A stretch of DNA of 64,000 bases from Rhipidocladum racemiflorum (taxonomy: Eukaryota > Streptophyta > Magnoliopsida > Poales > Poaceae), in assembly GCA_036346355.1 (NCBI GenBank), contig CM070570.1:2914001-2978000 (forward strand). The letters are read 5' to 3'. Shown in pieces: positions 9,536 to 20,516 of this stretch. The number at the start of each line of letters is the position of its first letter. Position 1 is the stretch's first letter. The notes under the pieces are model-generated. The model was not told the DNA's origin. It saw only the letters and a program-made list of their open reading frames with translations, and did no database searches. A program made the position numbers and the translations under genes.

Positions 9536-11676
9536 CGATAAGGCGATAAGGGAGGCACGGCCACCGAAGTTCCTTGAGTATCAGCTAAAGCATCGACTAC
9601 TTGAACAGAAGGAGTTTCCTGAAAAACAACATTCCACATCAGGGTATAGGTGAAAGCCGATACAACAAATGGATCTTGAGGAATAGAACTAACCGCAGTA
9701 GCCGATCCGGTAGGGGAAGATGCCGCGTCACGTCCAGCAGGCTTGGGGGTCGCTTTATGACAACCTTGCAGCTCGTCTTTTTCTTCTTCTTTTTTTCTGA
9801 AAATAGCGGGCATTAGGATTGGCTGATAAAACGAGTATTTTAGCCGAAAAAGGACTTACTCTCTACGCGCTGCTTGGCAAGGGTCGATAGCGATGGGCTG
9901 CTGATGCCCAAAGTTTCGGAGGAAAAACCCGCGAGAGCGGCCGACGGTCTCTGTCGTTTGGCTCTCTCGTCGGCCGATGATGCTTGTGCCGGGGCCGACC
10001 TTTTGCTGGCCTGTAAAATAGAGGACACGGTTAGCCGACGGAAATTTTATTTTGATAAAAACATACCAAGGATAAAATACCTCTAAAGACGAGTTAGTGT
10101 AACCATGACTCGAGCTAGACCCAGAAGCAGCCTCCGTCGACTCATGAAAATCAGGAAGGAACGAGGAAATAACGTCCTGCAGGGTCCGTCTCAACAAAAG
10201 TGACTCCGCCACGGTGGCCCACCATGAAGTGAATTGGCCTGCCCGACGCGTATTTAACACGAGAAAAGGCAGGTCCACGACATGGAGTTCGTCGGCCAAC
10301 TCGATAATAAGCTCTGCAGCGGTGGCATTGGTAACTTTGTTTCGTGGTTCAATCCGATTGAGCAGTGGGAAGCAAGGGATCACTTGCCCAAAGCCCAGTT
10401 GGCGTGCGTAAACATAGGGGTGGTAGAATTCATAGGTCAGCTGAAATGTCCTGTTACGGGTACTCAAGCCGACATGGAGAATGCAAGGGGAGATCAATAG
10501 AGGAAGGAGGTCGAGAGTGGACTGAAACATCAAAGAGCTGTTAGCGTTTAGCCGAAGAAAAGACGGCCAGGGGAAGTTGGCTATTTGACTATAGGTAAAA
10601 TAGTCTCGGCGGCTGAAATTGGTATGGTTCAAGTTTAGGAAAAAAGAGATGTATTTGTGGAAACCGGCCGGGGACATCTTTTGATCACTAGAATACATGA
10701 TGAATTTCTCACCAGGTGATCGGCTAGGCTGGAACCTAGGGGGTGTGTCCTTAGGATAATCCTCTGTGGGAAAAGCTGATTCCTCCGAAGGGTCAGAGAT
10801 GATAATATGGCCAAAAACACAGTAAAGCCAAACTTGAATGAACCACACGGGACCACCGATGTTGCCAACGACGTAACGACCGTTGCCGGTAAAAAGCCGA
10901 CTCCAAATGACATACATCATTTGGTAAACGGCTCCTAGCAACGTCTTACCCAAAGCTAGCCGACGCCCTTCTACTAATTGTTCAGCTATAAATTGGTAGA
11001 CTTGGGTTGGCCCTAAGGAAGCCCCACAAAAGAGAAATCGGTCCAGCCACAAATTAAGGAAAGCAACGTGTTCTTCGTCTGATACCGGGCCGGTTACCTT
11101 GTTGTTATTCTGGATATACTTGTGCCAACCCTCCCCTTTAGAGCGGATCAATTTGCGCCTAGGTTTCCCGCTGAAAGCCGACACTTGGTCACCATCGGGT
11201 CTAAGGCAGCACAACTCAGCTACGTCTTGAAGGGTTGGGCCGATGGGACCGGTCGGGAAGAAGAAGGCATTGAAAGAGTCCGACCAGAAATAGCAAGCGG
11301 CGGCCACTAAGGGTTCGTTAGGCTCGAGGGCGGCCAAAGATAAAGGGAGACTTTTGGATATGCCCATCCTTTCCCACTCTGCTCTCTTTTGGGCCGATAT
11401 CCTAATGTACCAAGACCTCCAGCCCCTAAGAGCTGTCGGCCAAGCCCTAAATCTCTTACCCCATTCGTTTACAGAATAACCTGGAGCCGAAAGAGGAAGC
11501 CTAGGGATCTCATCGCTAACGACGGTATCGGCTTCTATAGTCCCTATCGGTCCTAAAAAATACTGGTTGTCACTATTAGGGATTGGAATAAGTACCTGCG
11601 AAGCGTCCATTTCAGCTGACTCAGAAGGGAGAAGGATGATGAAAGCCCGAAGGGAAGTTGCTTTCGAGGAGGCCAA
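9409..11676 (-). CDS. Plant-mobile-domain (PMD) protein, antisense gene of a Tat-like element
   Basis: The first exon (10081-11676) encodes about 532 residues with a PMD-type domain at roughly residues 75-450. Landmarks are FWSDSFNAFFFPTGPIGPTL (about 130-149), the segment FLNLWLDRFLFCGASLGP near 206 and GGPVWFIQVWL near 274. PMD proteins are known from host silencing factors of the MAIL family and from transposons; none has a proven enzyme activity. Splice sites fit a second exon at 9860-10010 (basic, K-R-Q-R-P) and a third from about 9788. Because of the 8-bp duplication, the frame as given ends at 9409. The start at 11676 is about 75 bases past a good TATA box; an alternative Met lies at residue 23. 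The gene runs opposite to the LTR at 11934, the arrangement known for antisense genes of Tat elements. It could instead be an independent host gene. Confidence 0.75.
9536..9551. repeat. 8-bp tandem duplication causing a frameshift
   Basis: CGATAAGG occurs twice head to tail with no mismatch. Removing one copy would bring the reading frame upstream (9552-9788) into register with the coiled-coil frame downstream, so the duplication is the likely cause of the break in the third exon. It resembles an 8-bp transposon target-site footprint, but replication slippage is equally possible. Confidence 0.75.
9789..9859 (-). other. Predicted intron 2 of the PMD gene
   Basis: The donor GAGA|GTAAGT is consensus. 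The acceptor is CTATTTTCAG or, to preserve the frame, the AG at the end of the following A-run, giving about 71 bp. The exact acceptor is uncertain by a few bases. Confidence 0.5.
10011..10080 (-). other. Predicted intron 1 of the PMD gene
   Basis: On the minus strand the 70-bp intron starts GAG|GTATTTTATCC and ends TATTTTACAG|GCCAGC. Joining at these sites keeps phase 0 (L-E | A-S-K-R). Another donor, GTATGT at about 10068, breaks the frame. Confidence 0.6.
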
Positions 11677-11748
11677 AGATGCAGAGAAAGCTGATCGTTG
11701 AGAGTGCGAGAGCTTGAAAGCGTGGAAATGACCGTAGGGGGACCCCCA

Positions 11749-11756
11749 TATTTATA
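11749..11756 (-). promoter_or_regulatory. TATA box of the PMD gene
   Basis: TATAAATA on the minus strand, 73 bases before the start codon. It gives the antisense gene its own promoter, outside the LTR. Confidence 0.6.
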
Positions 11757-11916
11757 CCGCGGTGAAAAAGGTGAACATGCGGGAACAATTATCGCATTTA
11801 AAGTGCACCAAGATTATTACGACACAGTTAATGGGACGGTTCTCAAAAAGGATTCTCCCATAAGCCGATATGGATGGAAAGCCGATAGAATTTTTGGAAG
11901 ACAACAAGTTATCTTC

Positions 11917-11933
11917 CAAAAATGGGGGGCATA
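11917..11933 (+). promoter_or_regulatory. Polypurine tract before the Tat-like LTR
   Basis: CAAAAATGGGGGGCATA lies directly before TGTTTACACC. A purine-rich run ending at an LTR start marks the 3' LTR of a plus-strand element. Confidence 0.55.
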
Positions 11934-12111
11934 TGTTTACACCAAAATTAGGCATGTGTAGATAATGTCAGCTCAAATTAGAATAAGAGGATGCGTTTTG
12001 GTTTTGTCCCGTGTACGACATGGATTCGGCTACCAAAAGGGAGGAGTTTGAGCCGAAACCGATACGAATTCAATTAACGTATCCAGGAAGGACTCGGATC
12101 GGCTCGAGCAA

Positions 12112-12118
12112 TATAAAA
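12112..12118 (+). promoter_or_regulatory. TATA box of the Tat-like LTR
   Basis: TATAAAA in the context GCAATATAAAAGGGA, about 180 bases into the LTR and about 115 bases before its poly(A) signal, as expected for U3-R. Confidence 0.65.
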
Positions 12119-12227
12119 GGGACAGAAGGGGAGAAGGGAAAAGCATCAACACATCAACCAACCAATACTCTTTGTTTTACATTTTTCTAGTTCAATAGCA
12201 ATCTTTCCTCTGTAAGCCGTCGAGATC

Positions 12228-12233
12228 AATAAA
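12228..12233 (+). terminator. Poly(A) signal of the Tat-like LTR
   Basis: AATAAA followed by AGTTGCG, in the R region of the LTR. Confidence 0.5.
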
Positions 12234-12846
12234 AGTTGCGCATCGCCAATTTGTTGTTCTTGTCGACTTGATTCCAGGTTCGATCTACTTTGCTGGTTGC
12301 GCATCGCCTTTCGAAGTCGATCTACCTTTACTCTTGGATTAGCCTTGATCGGCTAGTCTAGTTATCTCCTTATCGGCCCCTAGCCGATCGGTGTTAAGCC
12401 GATAGTCATCGCTATCGGCTGCTTAGATTCACGTTCTTTGCTACCTTGTTAATTTCAGGTCAAATTGATTGGCACGCTCTCAAACCCGGCGTTTGTCTTG
12501 TGTGTTTGAGGCAAGAAACCACACTTCACATTTTTTGCGCAAACAGTTATACTAAATGATAGATGCAAAGATGGTTCAAGAAAAAAAATCTTTTATGTGT
12601 TTGGTTGTTTGAATGGAACCATCCCCTCCTAGATGGTGTGATACAAATTTGAGAAATATTCCTTCTAAACACTGAACCATTCCATTCATCTAAAATAATG
12701 GAACCAAATGGTATAGTACAATTCCATCCCATTTATGGTGTGTTTGGTTAGTGAGATGAGGTTAAATGGAATGAGATTATCATGTACCATTTGATTCCAT
12801 TATTTTGGTTGAATGGAATGATTCAGCATCTATAGAGAATATTCTT

Positions 12847-14079
12847 TTTTTTAAAAGCCGAAGCTCTGATTAAAGAAGAGAAAGTTAAGAGTACAGAGTG
12901 CAAGAGACTACACTAGGAAAAAGAAAAAAAGATAGATTTTTTTAAAAAAAATGAATCAAGAAAAAATATAAAAAATAAATAAAAGAGAAGATGACAGAAG
13001 AGCTAGAAGATTCGTGTCAGACTAGTCGATGCAGCAACTTTTTGACCCCTCGTGCTCCAGCAAGAGACCAGCAATAGGCCTCATCCTTAATATCTTGATG
13101 TAATTCCTCATTTGATTTCGATGTGCATCAGAAAATTCTGTTGTTTCGCTCTTTCCACCACCGCCAACAAGTAAGAATAATCAAGCTTTTAACCCCCTTT
13201 CGGCAACCAAAATGGCTATTGACATGCTGTACAATCCACTATTCTAGGTTGGACGCCGGTTTCCAATGCTCCGGCCTGAGCGAGGGTATGCATGCCCAAT
13301 TCGCAATGGCTACCCATAACCCTCGGAACTGAGGGCAGTCTACGAAAAGTTGAAAATTTGTTTCTAGGTTTTAATAGTACATTTGGCAAAAATATTGATT
13401 TGGTCACCCCCGGATCTAAAGGCACTGGGTTGTCCACAGGCGATTTTGTTGCGCAAGCCAAAATAAGATTTTGCAACTCAACGGCGCCCGGGTTGATCAG
13501 ATTGTCGTGCTATACGATTTGTACGAGCTACTTACGAACTGCAAGTGGTATGCCGAGGCGGTTGTGTAGTCGCCGTTGGAAGTTTGTGTCCATATTATTT
13601 CATTTTCAATGTGTGGTCTCAGATTTACTAGCTGAACTTCCATCCTCAGTTGTACAAACTCGGAGAGGAGTTGGGCAGTGAGGTTGTGGCGGATGTCGCG
13701 AATCCAGTTGTTGTCTTGCAGAGTATTTGCCACAGATTTAGTCTTTAGTCTGGAATGTTTGAAGAGACCTGGCGCCAGTTGAGCTGGTGCTTTGCCATGC
13801 ATTCATTTGGAACTCCAAAAAAGCGCATTTTGGCCATTGCCAATTGTTATTTTGGTGGTCGCAGAGAACAATATGTGGTCAATTAGGTCGCAGGGTGTTT
13901 GCATTCCCCTCTAGGGTCTTTCTGGGGATTTCCACTTTAGCCATAGCCATCGGAGTCGGAGTGCTCTGGAGAATATTTGTAACTCCAAAATGCTTAGTCC
14001 TTCTAGTTCGAATGGCCGACAAGCAGTTGTCCATTCCACTTTACACTTGATGCCGTTGCAATCATCATTCCCTGGTAGG
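12847..14079 (-). mobile_element. 5'-truncated LINE (plant L1 type)
   Basis: It is flanked by a 10-bp direct repeat GAATATTCTT (12837-12846 and 14080-14089). An A-run on the minus strand at the low-coordinate end marks the 3' terminus. The 3' UTR contains AGTACAGAGTGCAAGAGA, shared with the LINE tail at 30137-30341. Only the C-terminal end of ORF2 remains, in several frames. The structure fits target-primed reverse transcription with strong 5' truncation. Confidence 0.8.
13497..13802 (-). pseudogene. LINE ORF2 C-terminal fragment (zf-RVT region)
   Basis: The frame includes S-V-A-N-T-L-Q-D-N-N-W-I-R-D-I-R, then LLSEFVQL and G-D-Y-T-T-A-S-A-Y, the conserved segment just before the zinc-binding reverse-transcriptase tail of plant non-LTR elements. 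The cysteine-rich part follows at 13216-13300 in other frames. Reverse transcriptase and endonuclease domains are absent. Confidence 0.75.
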
Positions 14080-14146
14080 GAATATTCTTTAAATTTGTAT
14101 CCCACCATCTAGAATGGGATGATTTCATTCAATTAACCAAACACAT

Positions 14147-15623
14147 GGATAACTTTTTTTTAATCATATCATATATATACCACTTGGTATAAGCAACCAA
14201 ACATATCTTTAACCTCGTCCCACCAACTAAACACTATTTCCCATGCGTAGCCTAATTTTTTCCTTTCCAAATTGATCAAGAAAGATGGAAACAGTAGTGT
14301 CTCATTATTTCCAGATCAAAGCTTTAAATTCTGCACACCGAATGATTTGGTTGAGAATGAGAAACAAGGCATGGTCGGACGCTACGCTGCGTTGTGCGAA
14401 ATTTGGTACGATGATTATCGTAAGGACTTTTTGTCAAAAAAACACGGGGGATCTAAACGTAATTTCAAATTTTTTAGGATCTTTTTTGTAAAATTAGCGG
14501 TGGAATGACCTAAACACAATTTAGATATTTCAGAGGGCCTATGACGAAGTTGCTCCGGTTGGGCTCCTTGCATAATAGAGGTATTATTATATTATTACTC
14601 GCCAATCGGTGTGGCCACACGGGCAATGCTTGTCCTACTCGATGATTGGGCATCCGATCGGAAAGCTGGCGGAATGACCACATTTTTGCACTCTGCCTTG
14701 TATCATGAATATTGCTGTGCCGCTAGATTTGGACAGCCGACCAATTTTCCTACACAATGGACTGCTCCACTGCACTTGGATTGAGATCACGCTAGAACGC
14801 TCGAGTCCACACTTCAGCACATTGCCCTGTTTGAGTCTTATGTAATCATCCGACGTCTCACATAAACAGGTAATTCATGTTCCTTTATTGTAAAAGAAAA
14901 TCTTCAATAGATAATTTTTAGGGAGTTTTTATCGTTCAAAGGGGTACCACTAAATTACCTTTAAACTTTGTATCTCTATCCTTTAAACTTTGGGTTTTTT
15001 TATGCTAGCTCAATAAATAGTTTACCTTTAAACTTTGTATCTCTATCCTTTAAACTTTTTTTTATGCTAGCTCAATAAATAGTTTAATGCCTTCGAAGTA
15101 CGGTAAAAGGTCTCTGATTATTAAGGTCCGGACAAGTGGTGTTGATTAATGAATCAAAGCTCCTCTACTCTAAAAAAAACCAGATGCCTGACCGCCCCCT
15201 CTGATTCTAGTTTCTGTAGTGCAAAGCTACAATATTTTTATTTCTTATTTTTTAAAAAGATTACTTTAAAAAAAAATTGAAAAAATTCCTCTCTCTCCTT
15301 TAACGTGTGTTACGGTATTTTTTTTTCCTGTTTTTAATTGTTAAAATTCAGCAATGCGCGGGACCCTAACCAACTAGTATGTATGATTTTCGATGGAGCT
15401 GAAGCAGTTATAAATTCTGGGTGAAACCGTGGAATATCTGGAAAAGAGTGGAATTGATTTTTTTTTTCAACAACAGCCAATCGATGCCATCCAGTGTGTA
15501 TTCTCGAGCATGTGAGGATATTGCCCCAAGAAGGATCGCTTTCTGTTCTGAAGCAGTGATGAAAGGGGAGAATTGCATTTGCTATTGTTGAGAGGTGTTT
15601 ACGTGAGTAGTGCTACTATGCTT
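14147..15623. other. Intergenic, no gene
   Basis: AT-rich DNA. The start (14150-14250) still contains ACCAAACA and ACTAAACA motifs that may be remnants of a second MITE. I see no coding exon or RNA gene. The only structure is the tandem duplication at 14955-15085. Confidence 0.5.
14955..15085. repeat. ~67-bp tandem duplication
   Basis: A unit running from TTACCTTTAAACTTTG to CTAGCTCAATAAATAGTT occurs twice in a row with a period of 67 bp. The copies differ mainly in the length of the internal T-run. Confidence 0.85.
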
Positions 15624-15725
15624 TCTCTTCCAATACAAATTGGATAAATTTTAAAGCAGATGAATAAATAAGTAATCACTACCTACTATTTATTCATGCT
15701 TTAATATTTATAGATACATAGAAAC
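15624..15725. repeat. Dispersed ~100-bp repeat, copy 1 of 3
   Basis: The core TAAGTAATCACTACCTACTA...TTTAATATTTAT is shared with 24625-24745 and 24800-24925. All copies start with CTTCCAATACAA-like or CTCCTAATATAA-like sequence and end near CATAGA. It is non-coding, probably part of an old MITE. Confidence 0.6.
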
Positions 15726-15771
15726 ACCTTCGGCCATTGTTTGTTTTGGTTTGTAGGTTTGCTAGTTCTTA

Positions 15772-16175
15772 GGCCATGTTTGAATGGGCTAGAGCTAATT
15801 GTTAGCTGGCTAATGGCTAGAGCTAATTGTTAGCCAGCTAATAATTAGCCCATCTAAAATTAGCCTAGGGCTATTTGGATACATGGCTAATAGTTGGGCT
15901 ACTTTCTTAGAAAAGTCATGTTTGCCCCTCATAACGGACTAGGGAGTGGACGTACGGGTGAGGAAGTGAGGATAAGGCCAACACGAGGGTATTTCAGACT
16001 TTTTTCAGCGTGTTACCTACTATTAGCCCAAATTAGTTCCCCTCCACCAGCTAATGGACTAATTGTTAGCTGAGGGGTTGGCTAAAAATTAGCCCACCTA
16101 TTAGTCTTCCTGTTTGGATAGACTAGAACTAATTTTTAGTCAGCTAACAACTAGTCCAGGGATCCAAACATGGCC
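15772..16175. mobile_element. Tourist-like MITE with TTA target duplication
   Basis: The ends are inverted repeats (GGCCATGTTTG... and ...CAAACATGGCC) flanked on both sides by TTA (15769-15771 and 16176-16178), the target duplication of PIF/Harbinger elements. The interior is built from many short GCTAATTGTTAGC-like units. No coding sequence. Confidence 0.85.
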
Positions 16176-16749
16176 TTAGTCTCCGCAAAGCCCACCTTGC
16201 CATCCGGCCTTGCCCACTATTCATCCGACAAGTAGCCACATGGAAGTAAAATGCTGACTAAGTAAAAAGAAGGCTCAACAGCTAGCGCATCGTATAAATT
16301 GGCTTATCGCACTAAACGTGGCAAGAAAACAAGCATATAATTTGGCCGGGCTTTCTTGGTAGAAATTGACGAGGATCTCCTTCCGGGTGGAAATGGATAA
16401 CAGAAATGAGATAGCATCTCATCCGTCATGTTGGTTTCCGATAGGCCTGTCAAATCCGACCTGTCACCGAGAGCCTAATCCACCGAGCAGCTGCAGTTTT
16501 TCCCACACGATTTTTTAACTTGCGTCGCACCCAGACAAGAACCAGAACAGCAGCCTCCATAATGCATTTACGCTCATCCATATCTCCAAGTAATTGTTAA
16601 TCTTAAAAGCAGTACTAGTTTTTCCATTCATTCCTCCTAATGGTATGGTCTGGCTGCTCAAAACTATGGTCTGGCTTTTTTCAGAACCTGTGAAATACGA
16701 GCCCTCGCAAAACATAATGCACATAGCTTTCACAGCATTGCAAAACTGC

Positions 16750-16915
16750 TTTATTTTTATTTATTTATTCGCCAATCAAGCAGAAGACGATTACTATAGA
16801 AGTTCGGAACAAGGGAAGTACAGAGTAATACTCCAGCAGACAGCACATTTGCAGCAAACCATGCACACGCATTACGGCATTAACCAAACACGACTAGTAG
16901 CGGTACTCCATCTTT
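16750..16915 (-). pseudogene. Possible 3'-UTR remnant of another sHSP gene
   Basis: On the minus strand 16915-16835 resembles the 3' UTR of the sHSP fragment (8508-8445). Shared pieces are GTTTGGTTA, a GCGTG-rich stretch, CATGG and TTTGCTGCAAATGT against TTTGTTGCAGATGT. It is followed by AATAAATAAATAAAAATAAA near 16750-16770, close to the poly(A) region of the intact gene (24177). No coding part is left. The match is short and was made by eye. Confidence 0.35.
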
Positions 16916-17018
16916 ACATTGAATAGTATTTTTGTAAATCTAAACACTCATCCTGAAAATCCTAGAACCGCCACTGGTTCAAGATCAGAGCATGATTATA
17001 GACCATTGGGCATTGGCC

Positions 17019-17344
17019 TGTTGGGACTAAAGGATCTTAGTGCCTTAGATTAAACACCTAGATGTAGTGTTTAGTGATACCTTCGGGAATGGAGCTCGAG
17101 GACGCCATTGACAGAGACGGAGATTAAGCAGAGGCGTTGGAGATGGCGTCGCCTGGTAGGGGCCTTCCTGTTGCTCCGTGCGCGGGATCGATCGGATCTT
17201 AGGAGTTTGTTGGGGGAAGATGCACTGGGAACGTTGGTTCCGTACGGGACCTCATCCCCCCTTTTATATGGCGCACATACAACAGGGGGCCACAACCAAT
17301 GTGGTTAGTTGCGCCCCCGATCAGGGCGCGAGATCAACCCAACA
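17019..17344 (-). repeat. Copia 3' LTR
   Basis: Starts TGTTGGGACT and ends CCCAACA. It aligns along its length with 22346-22662, differing by an 8-9 bp indel near 17200 and a few single bases. Confidence 0.95.
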
Positions 17345-17360
17345 TTCTCCCCCTTGATCT
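17345..17360 (-). promoter_or_regulatory. Copia polypurine tract
   Basis: The plus strand TTCTCCCCCTTGATCT is a purine run on the coding strand, directly beside the 3' LTR. Confidence 0.8.
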
Positions 17361-17545
17361 CGAGACTAAAATAGTTTGACTTAATATCAACTCCGCTTCT
17401 TAATAGATTAGTGCATCAAGACCAAAGTGTTACAACAACCAGTTACGTGTTGTTGAACTCAATGACTATAATACACCTTTCTATTTCAAAACAGAAACTT
17501 AATCTTGTGAGAGATGGTTGCTTATTTGACCCCTTATATCCAGAA

Positions 17546-19190
17546 TCAGAGGCTTTCCAATAATCCCATGCCGGCTACGTGTTCTCTGAACACATATGGT
17601 GGTAAGCCCTTAGTCAACGGATCCGCAAGCATTCGCTTGGTACTTATATGCTCAATTCTTATAGTTTGATCCTGGATTTTCTCCTTTACAACATAAAACT
17701 TAATGTCAATGTGTTTGGCAGCACCACTTGACTTGTTGTTATAGGAGTAAAATACTGCTGGTTCATTGTCACAGTATAACATGAGTGGTTTTGCATGCTG
17801 TCTACCACTCTCAATCCCTGCATTTAATTTCTTAAGCCATAGTGCCTCGCCGGTTGCCTCATAACAAGCTACAAACTCAGCGTGCATTGTCGATTTATGT
17901 AGTGATTTGTTGTTTAGAGCTTTTCCACGAAATAGCTCCTTGCGTAGGGTGAATACATAACCCGATGTGGATTTCTTAGTGTCTACACACCCTTGCAAAA
18001 TCTGCGTCGAGAGTAACCCACAATCTCGAGGGTACTGACTTTCTATACGTTAACATGAGGCTTTTAGTTTCTTGCAAATATCGCAAGGCTTTCTTAATCG
18101 CTTCATGATCTATTCCTGGATTTGACTAATATCTGCCAAGCATTCCGGTTACAAATGCTAAGTCAGGGCGAGTACATACTTGAGCATACATTATACTTCC
18201 GACAGCTGAAGTGTATGGAACCGACTTCATTTGATCGATCTCATATTGGTTCCTGGGACATTGAGAATTCCCAAACTTATCACCATTGACTATTGGAGCA
18301 GGCGAAGCCTTACACGCATGCATACTGTATTTCTTAAGAACCTTTTCTAAGTATGCCTTTTGCGATAGGCCTAATACCCCTTTTGTTCTATCTCGGTAAA
18401 TCTCAATTCCTAAGACATAAGATGATTCACCGAGATCTTTCATATCAAAATTTGAGGACAAGAAACTCTTAATTTCCATAAGTAGATTTTTATCACTGCT
18501 CGTCAGCAGGATATCATCTACATACAGGACTAGGAAAATGAATTTTCCATTCTTAAATTTAGTATAAATGCAATTGTCCTCCTCATTTTCCTTAAAATCA
18601 AAATTTCTTATAGTCTCATCAAATTTAAGGTACCACTGTCTAGACGCTTGTTTTAGCCCATAAATGGATATCTTCAGTCGGCATCCCATGTTTTATTTCC
18701 CTTCCACGACAAAACCTTTGGGTTGAGCCATGTATATATTTTCATATAAATCTCCATTAAGGAATGACGTCTTAACATCCATCTGATGTAATTCTAAATC
18801 ATAATGTGCTACAAGTGCCATGATGATTCTAAAAGAATCCTTTGTGGAAACAGGCGAGAAGGTTTCATTATAATTGATCCCTTCTCTCTGAGTGAACCCT
18901 TTTGCCACGAGTCTTGCTTTGAACCTTTCGAGATTCCCTCTGGAGTCACGCTTAGTTTTGTAGACCCATTTACAGCCTACTGTTTTGGCTCTTTTAGGAA
19001 TTTCTCCTAGGTCACATACCTTATTGGTGTTCATGGACGTCATTTCATCTTCCATGGCTGCGAACCAGTCAGATGAATGGGGACTTCTCATGGCTTCTTC
19101 AAACGAGGTGGGATCATCCTCTGTTTCTAAATCTTCACTTATATAAACTTCATAATCAACAAAAATTGCTGATTTCCTGTTCCGTTGCAA
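17546..19190 (-). pseudogene. Copia reverse transcriptase and RNase H, frameshifted
   Basis: Three frame segments cover the domain. Segment 18693-19190 has W-F-A-A-M-E-D-E-M, C-K-W-V-Y-K-T-K and the Q-M-D-V-K-T-S-F-L-N-G block (K where A-F-L-N-G is usually preceded by V-K-T). Segment 18126-18689 has YGLKQASRQWY and the catalytic LYVDDILL. Segment 17546-17998 is RNase H, with KSTSGYVFTL, A-E-F-V-A and the CDNEPAV block. The RNase H aspartate and glutamate are visible. Breaks lie near 18690 and between 17998 and 18126. These enzymes would copy the element's RNA into DNA. Confidence 0.9.
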
Positions 19191-19202
19191 CCTCCTAAGA
19201 GG

Positions 19203-20509
19203 TTATGGAGCAGGTTTATTGTTCGATACAGGAGGCTGTTGTGGCTCTTCAGGTGCAGCTATAACAGGTTCATGGGGCTCCATGACAACAGGAACCTCAG
19301 GAATGTCAATGGCAGCATTAGGAGAGCCGACGGCAGATGTTGCAACCACTGGAGGTGCAACAACAACAGGTATCGAGAAAATGGGCTCTTGAATCATCGG
19401 AGTTGGGGCACAGACCCGCTTCTCCTCAAAGCTTATTTCTCGGGATACCATGCTCCCCCTGATCATATCTTCTTCTAAGAACACAGCGTGTCTCGTTTCT
19501 ACAAACTTAGTCTGTCTGTCAGGACAGTAGAAACAGTACCCTTTTGATCTTTCAGGATAGCCAATGAAATGGCAACTGACTGTCTTATCATCTAACTTTC
19601 CAATATTTGGATTGAATACTTTGGCCTCAGCTGGACAGCCCACACATGTAAATAATTTTAAAATGGGCGTCCTCCCAGTCCATAAGTCATATGGTGTTTT
19701 AGGCACCGACTTACTGGGGACTCGATTAAGAATATGGGCAGCGGTTTTTAATGCCTCCATCCATAAATTAACCGGTAAAGTGGAGTAGCTTATCATACTA
19801 CGTACCATACCTATTAAGGTACGATTACGCCTTTCAGCTACTCCATTTTGCTGAGGTTCGCCCGGTGTTGAATACTGGGCCACTATGCCATTTTCCTGTA
19901 AGTACCTTGCAAAAGGTCCAGGAACTTGGCCATAAGGGGTATGTCTACCGTAGTACTCCCCTCCACGGTCTGATCTTACTACTTTGATCTTTAGATCATG
20001 CTGATTTTCAACTTCAGCTTTAAATATCTTAAACTTATCTAGTGCTTCCGATCGTTCTTTGATCGGATAGATATAGCCATAACGCGAAAAATCATCAAAA
20101 CCATCCACTGACTTCACAGGAAAAGGACCACATATGTCTGTGTGAATGATTTCTAAAATTCCTGTGCTTCGTTTGGCAGTCTTCTTAATTTGCTTAGCAT
20201 ATTTGCCCTTAATGCAATCAATGCAATGTTCTGAATCTGAGAAGTCTAACGGGTGGAGAATTTCTTCTTTGAAATATGGCCTAAACGACAATGCCATAAT
20301 TTCGAAGACGTCTCGTTTGCTACTCTCTTACGCTTATTACATTCTTTCACAGATGAAGAGGCATTCACAACATTCACATCATTGCTTTGGGAAACTAAAT
20401 AAAGCTTGTCTTGCATGAAAGCAAGACCGACATCAATGTTATTGAATTTAATCAAACATTTCTTATTCCCAAAATAACATTCATATCCATCAATTTTTAT
20501 ATACTCCAT
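19203..20509 (-). pseudogene. Copia integrase with GAG-pre-integrase domain, frameshifted
   Basis: The GAG-pre-integrase segment (20246-20509) ends with LWHCRLGHI, the histidine part of the zinc finger. After one frameshift the main frame (19203-20297) gives the C-x2-C pair (H-C-I-D-C-I-K-G-K). The catalytic residues are visible: D in IHTDICGPF, D in V-R-S-D-R-G-G-E-Y and E in NGVAERRNRT. A short deletion at S-V-D-G-F-D-D-F-S-R removes about eight usual residues. The C-terminal part includes FIGYPERSKGY. The enzyme would have inserted the cDNA; as written it is broken. Confidence 0.9.
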
Positions 20510-20516
20510 TTTTCAC

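Larger units (their letters stand above)
11934..12545 (+). mobile_element. 3' LTR of a Tat-like element
   Basis: The proposed LTR is bounded by TGTTT and AAACA, follows a polypurine tract, and has a TATA box at 12112 and AATAAA at 12228. Its 612 bp are unusually rich in the hexamer GCCGAT and its complement. No second LTR is visible, since the rest of the element was lost at the 8779 breakpoint. The lineage assignment is inferred from the antisense gene next to it. The right boundary rests on the inverted terminal pentamer alone. Confidence 0.55.
12595..14146. mobile_element. MITE with ~70-bp terminal inverted repeats, split by a LINE
   Basis: The left end (12595-12664), starting ATGTGTTTGGTT, is matched in reverse complement by 14076-14146, ending AACCAAACACAT. 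The match includes the CTAGATGGTG and GATACAAATTT blocks. A second inner inverted repeat (12675-12712 with 12785-12832, the AAAATAATGGAA block) lies inside the left part. Without the LINE the element would be about 310-320 bp. It has no coding capacity. The superfamily is uncertain; the TGTGTTTGG end suggests PIF/Harbinger or hAT. Confidence 0.7.
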
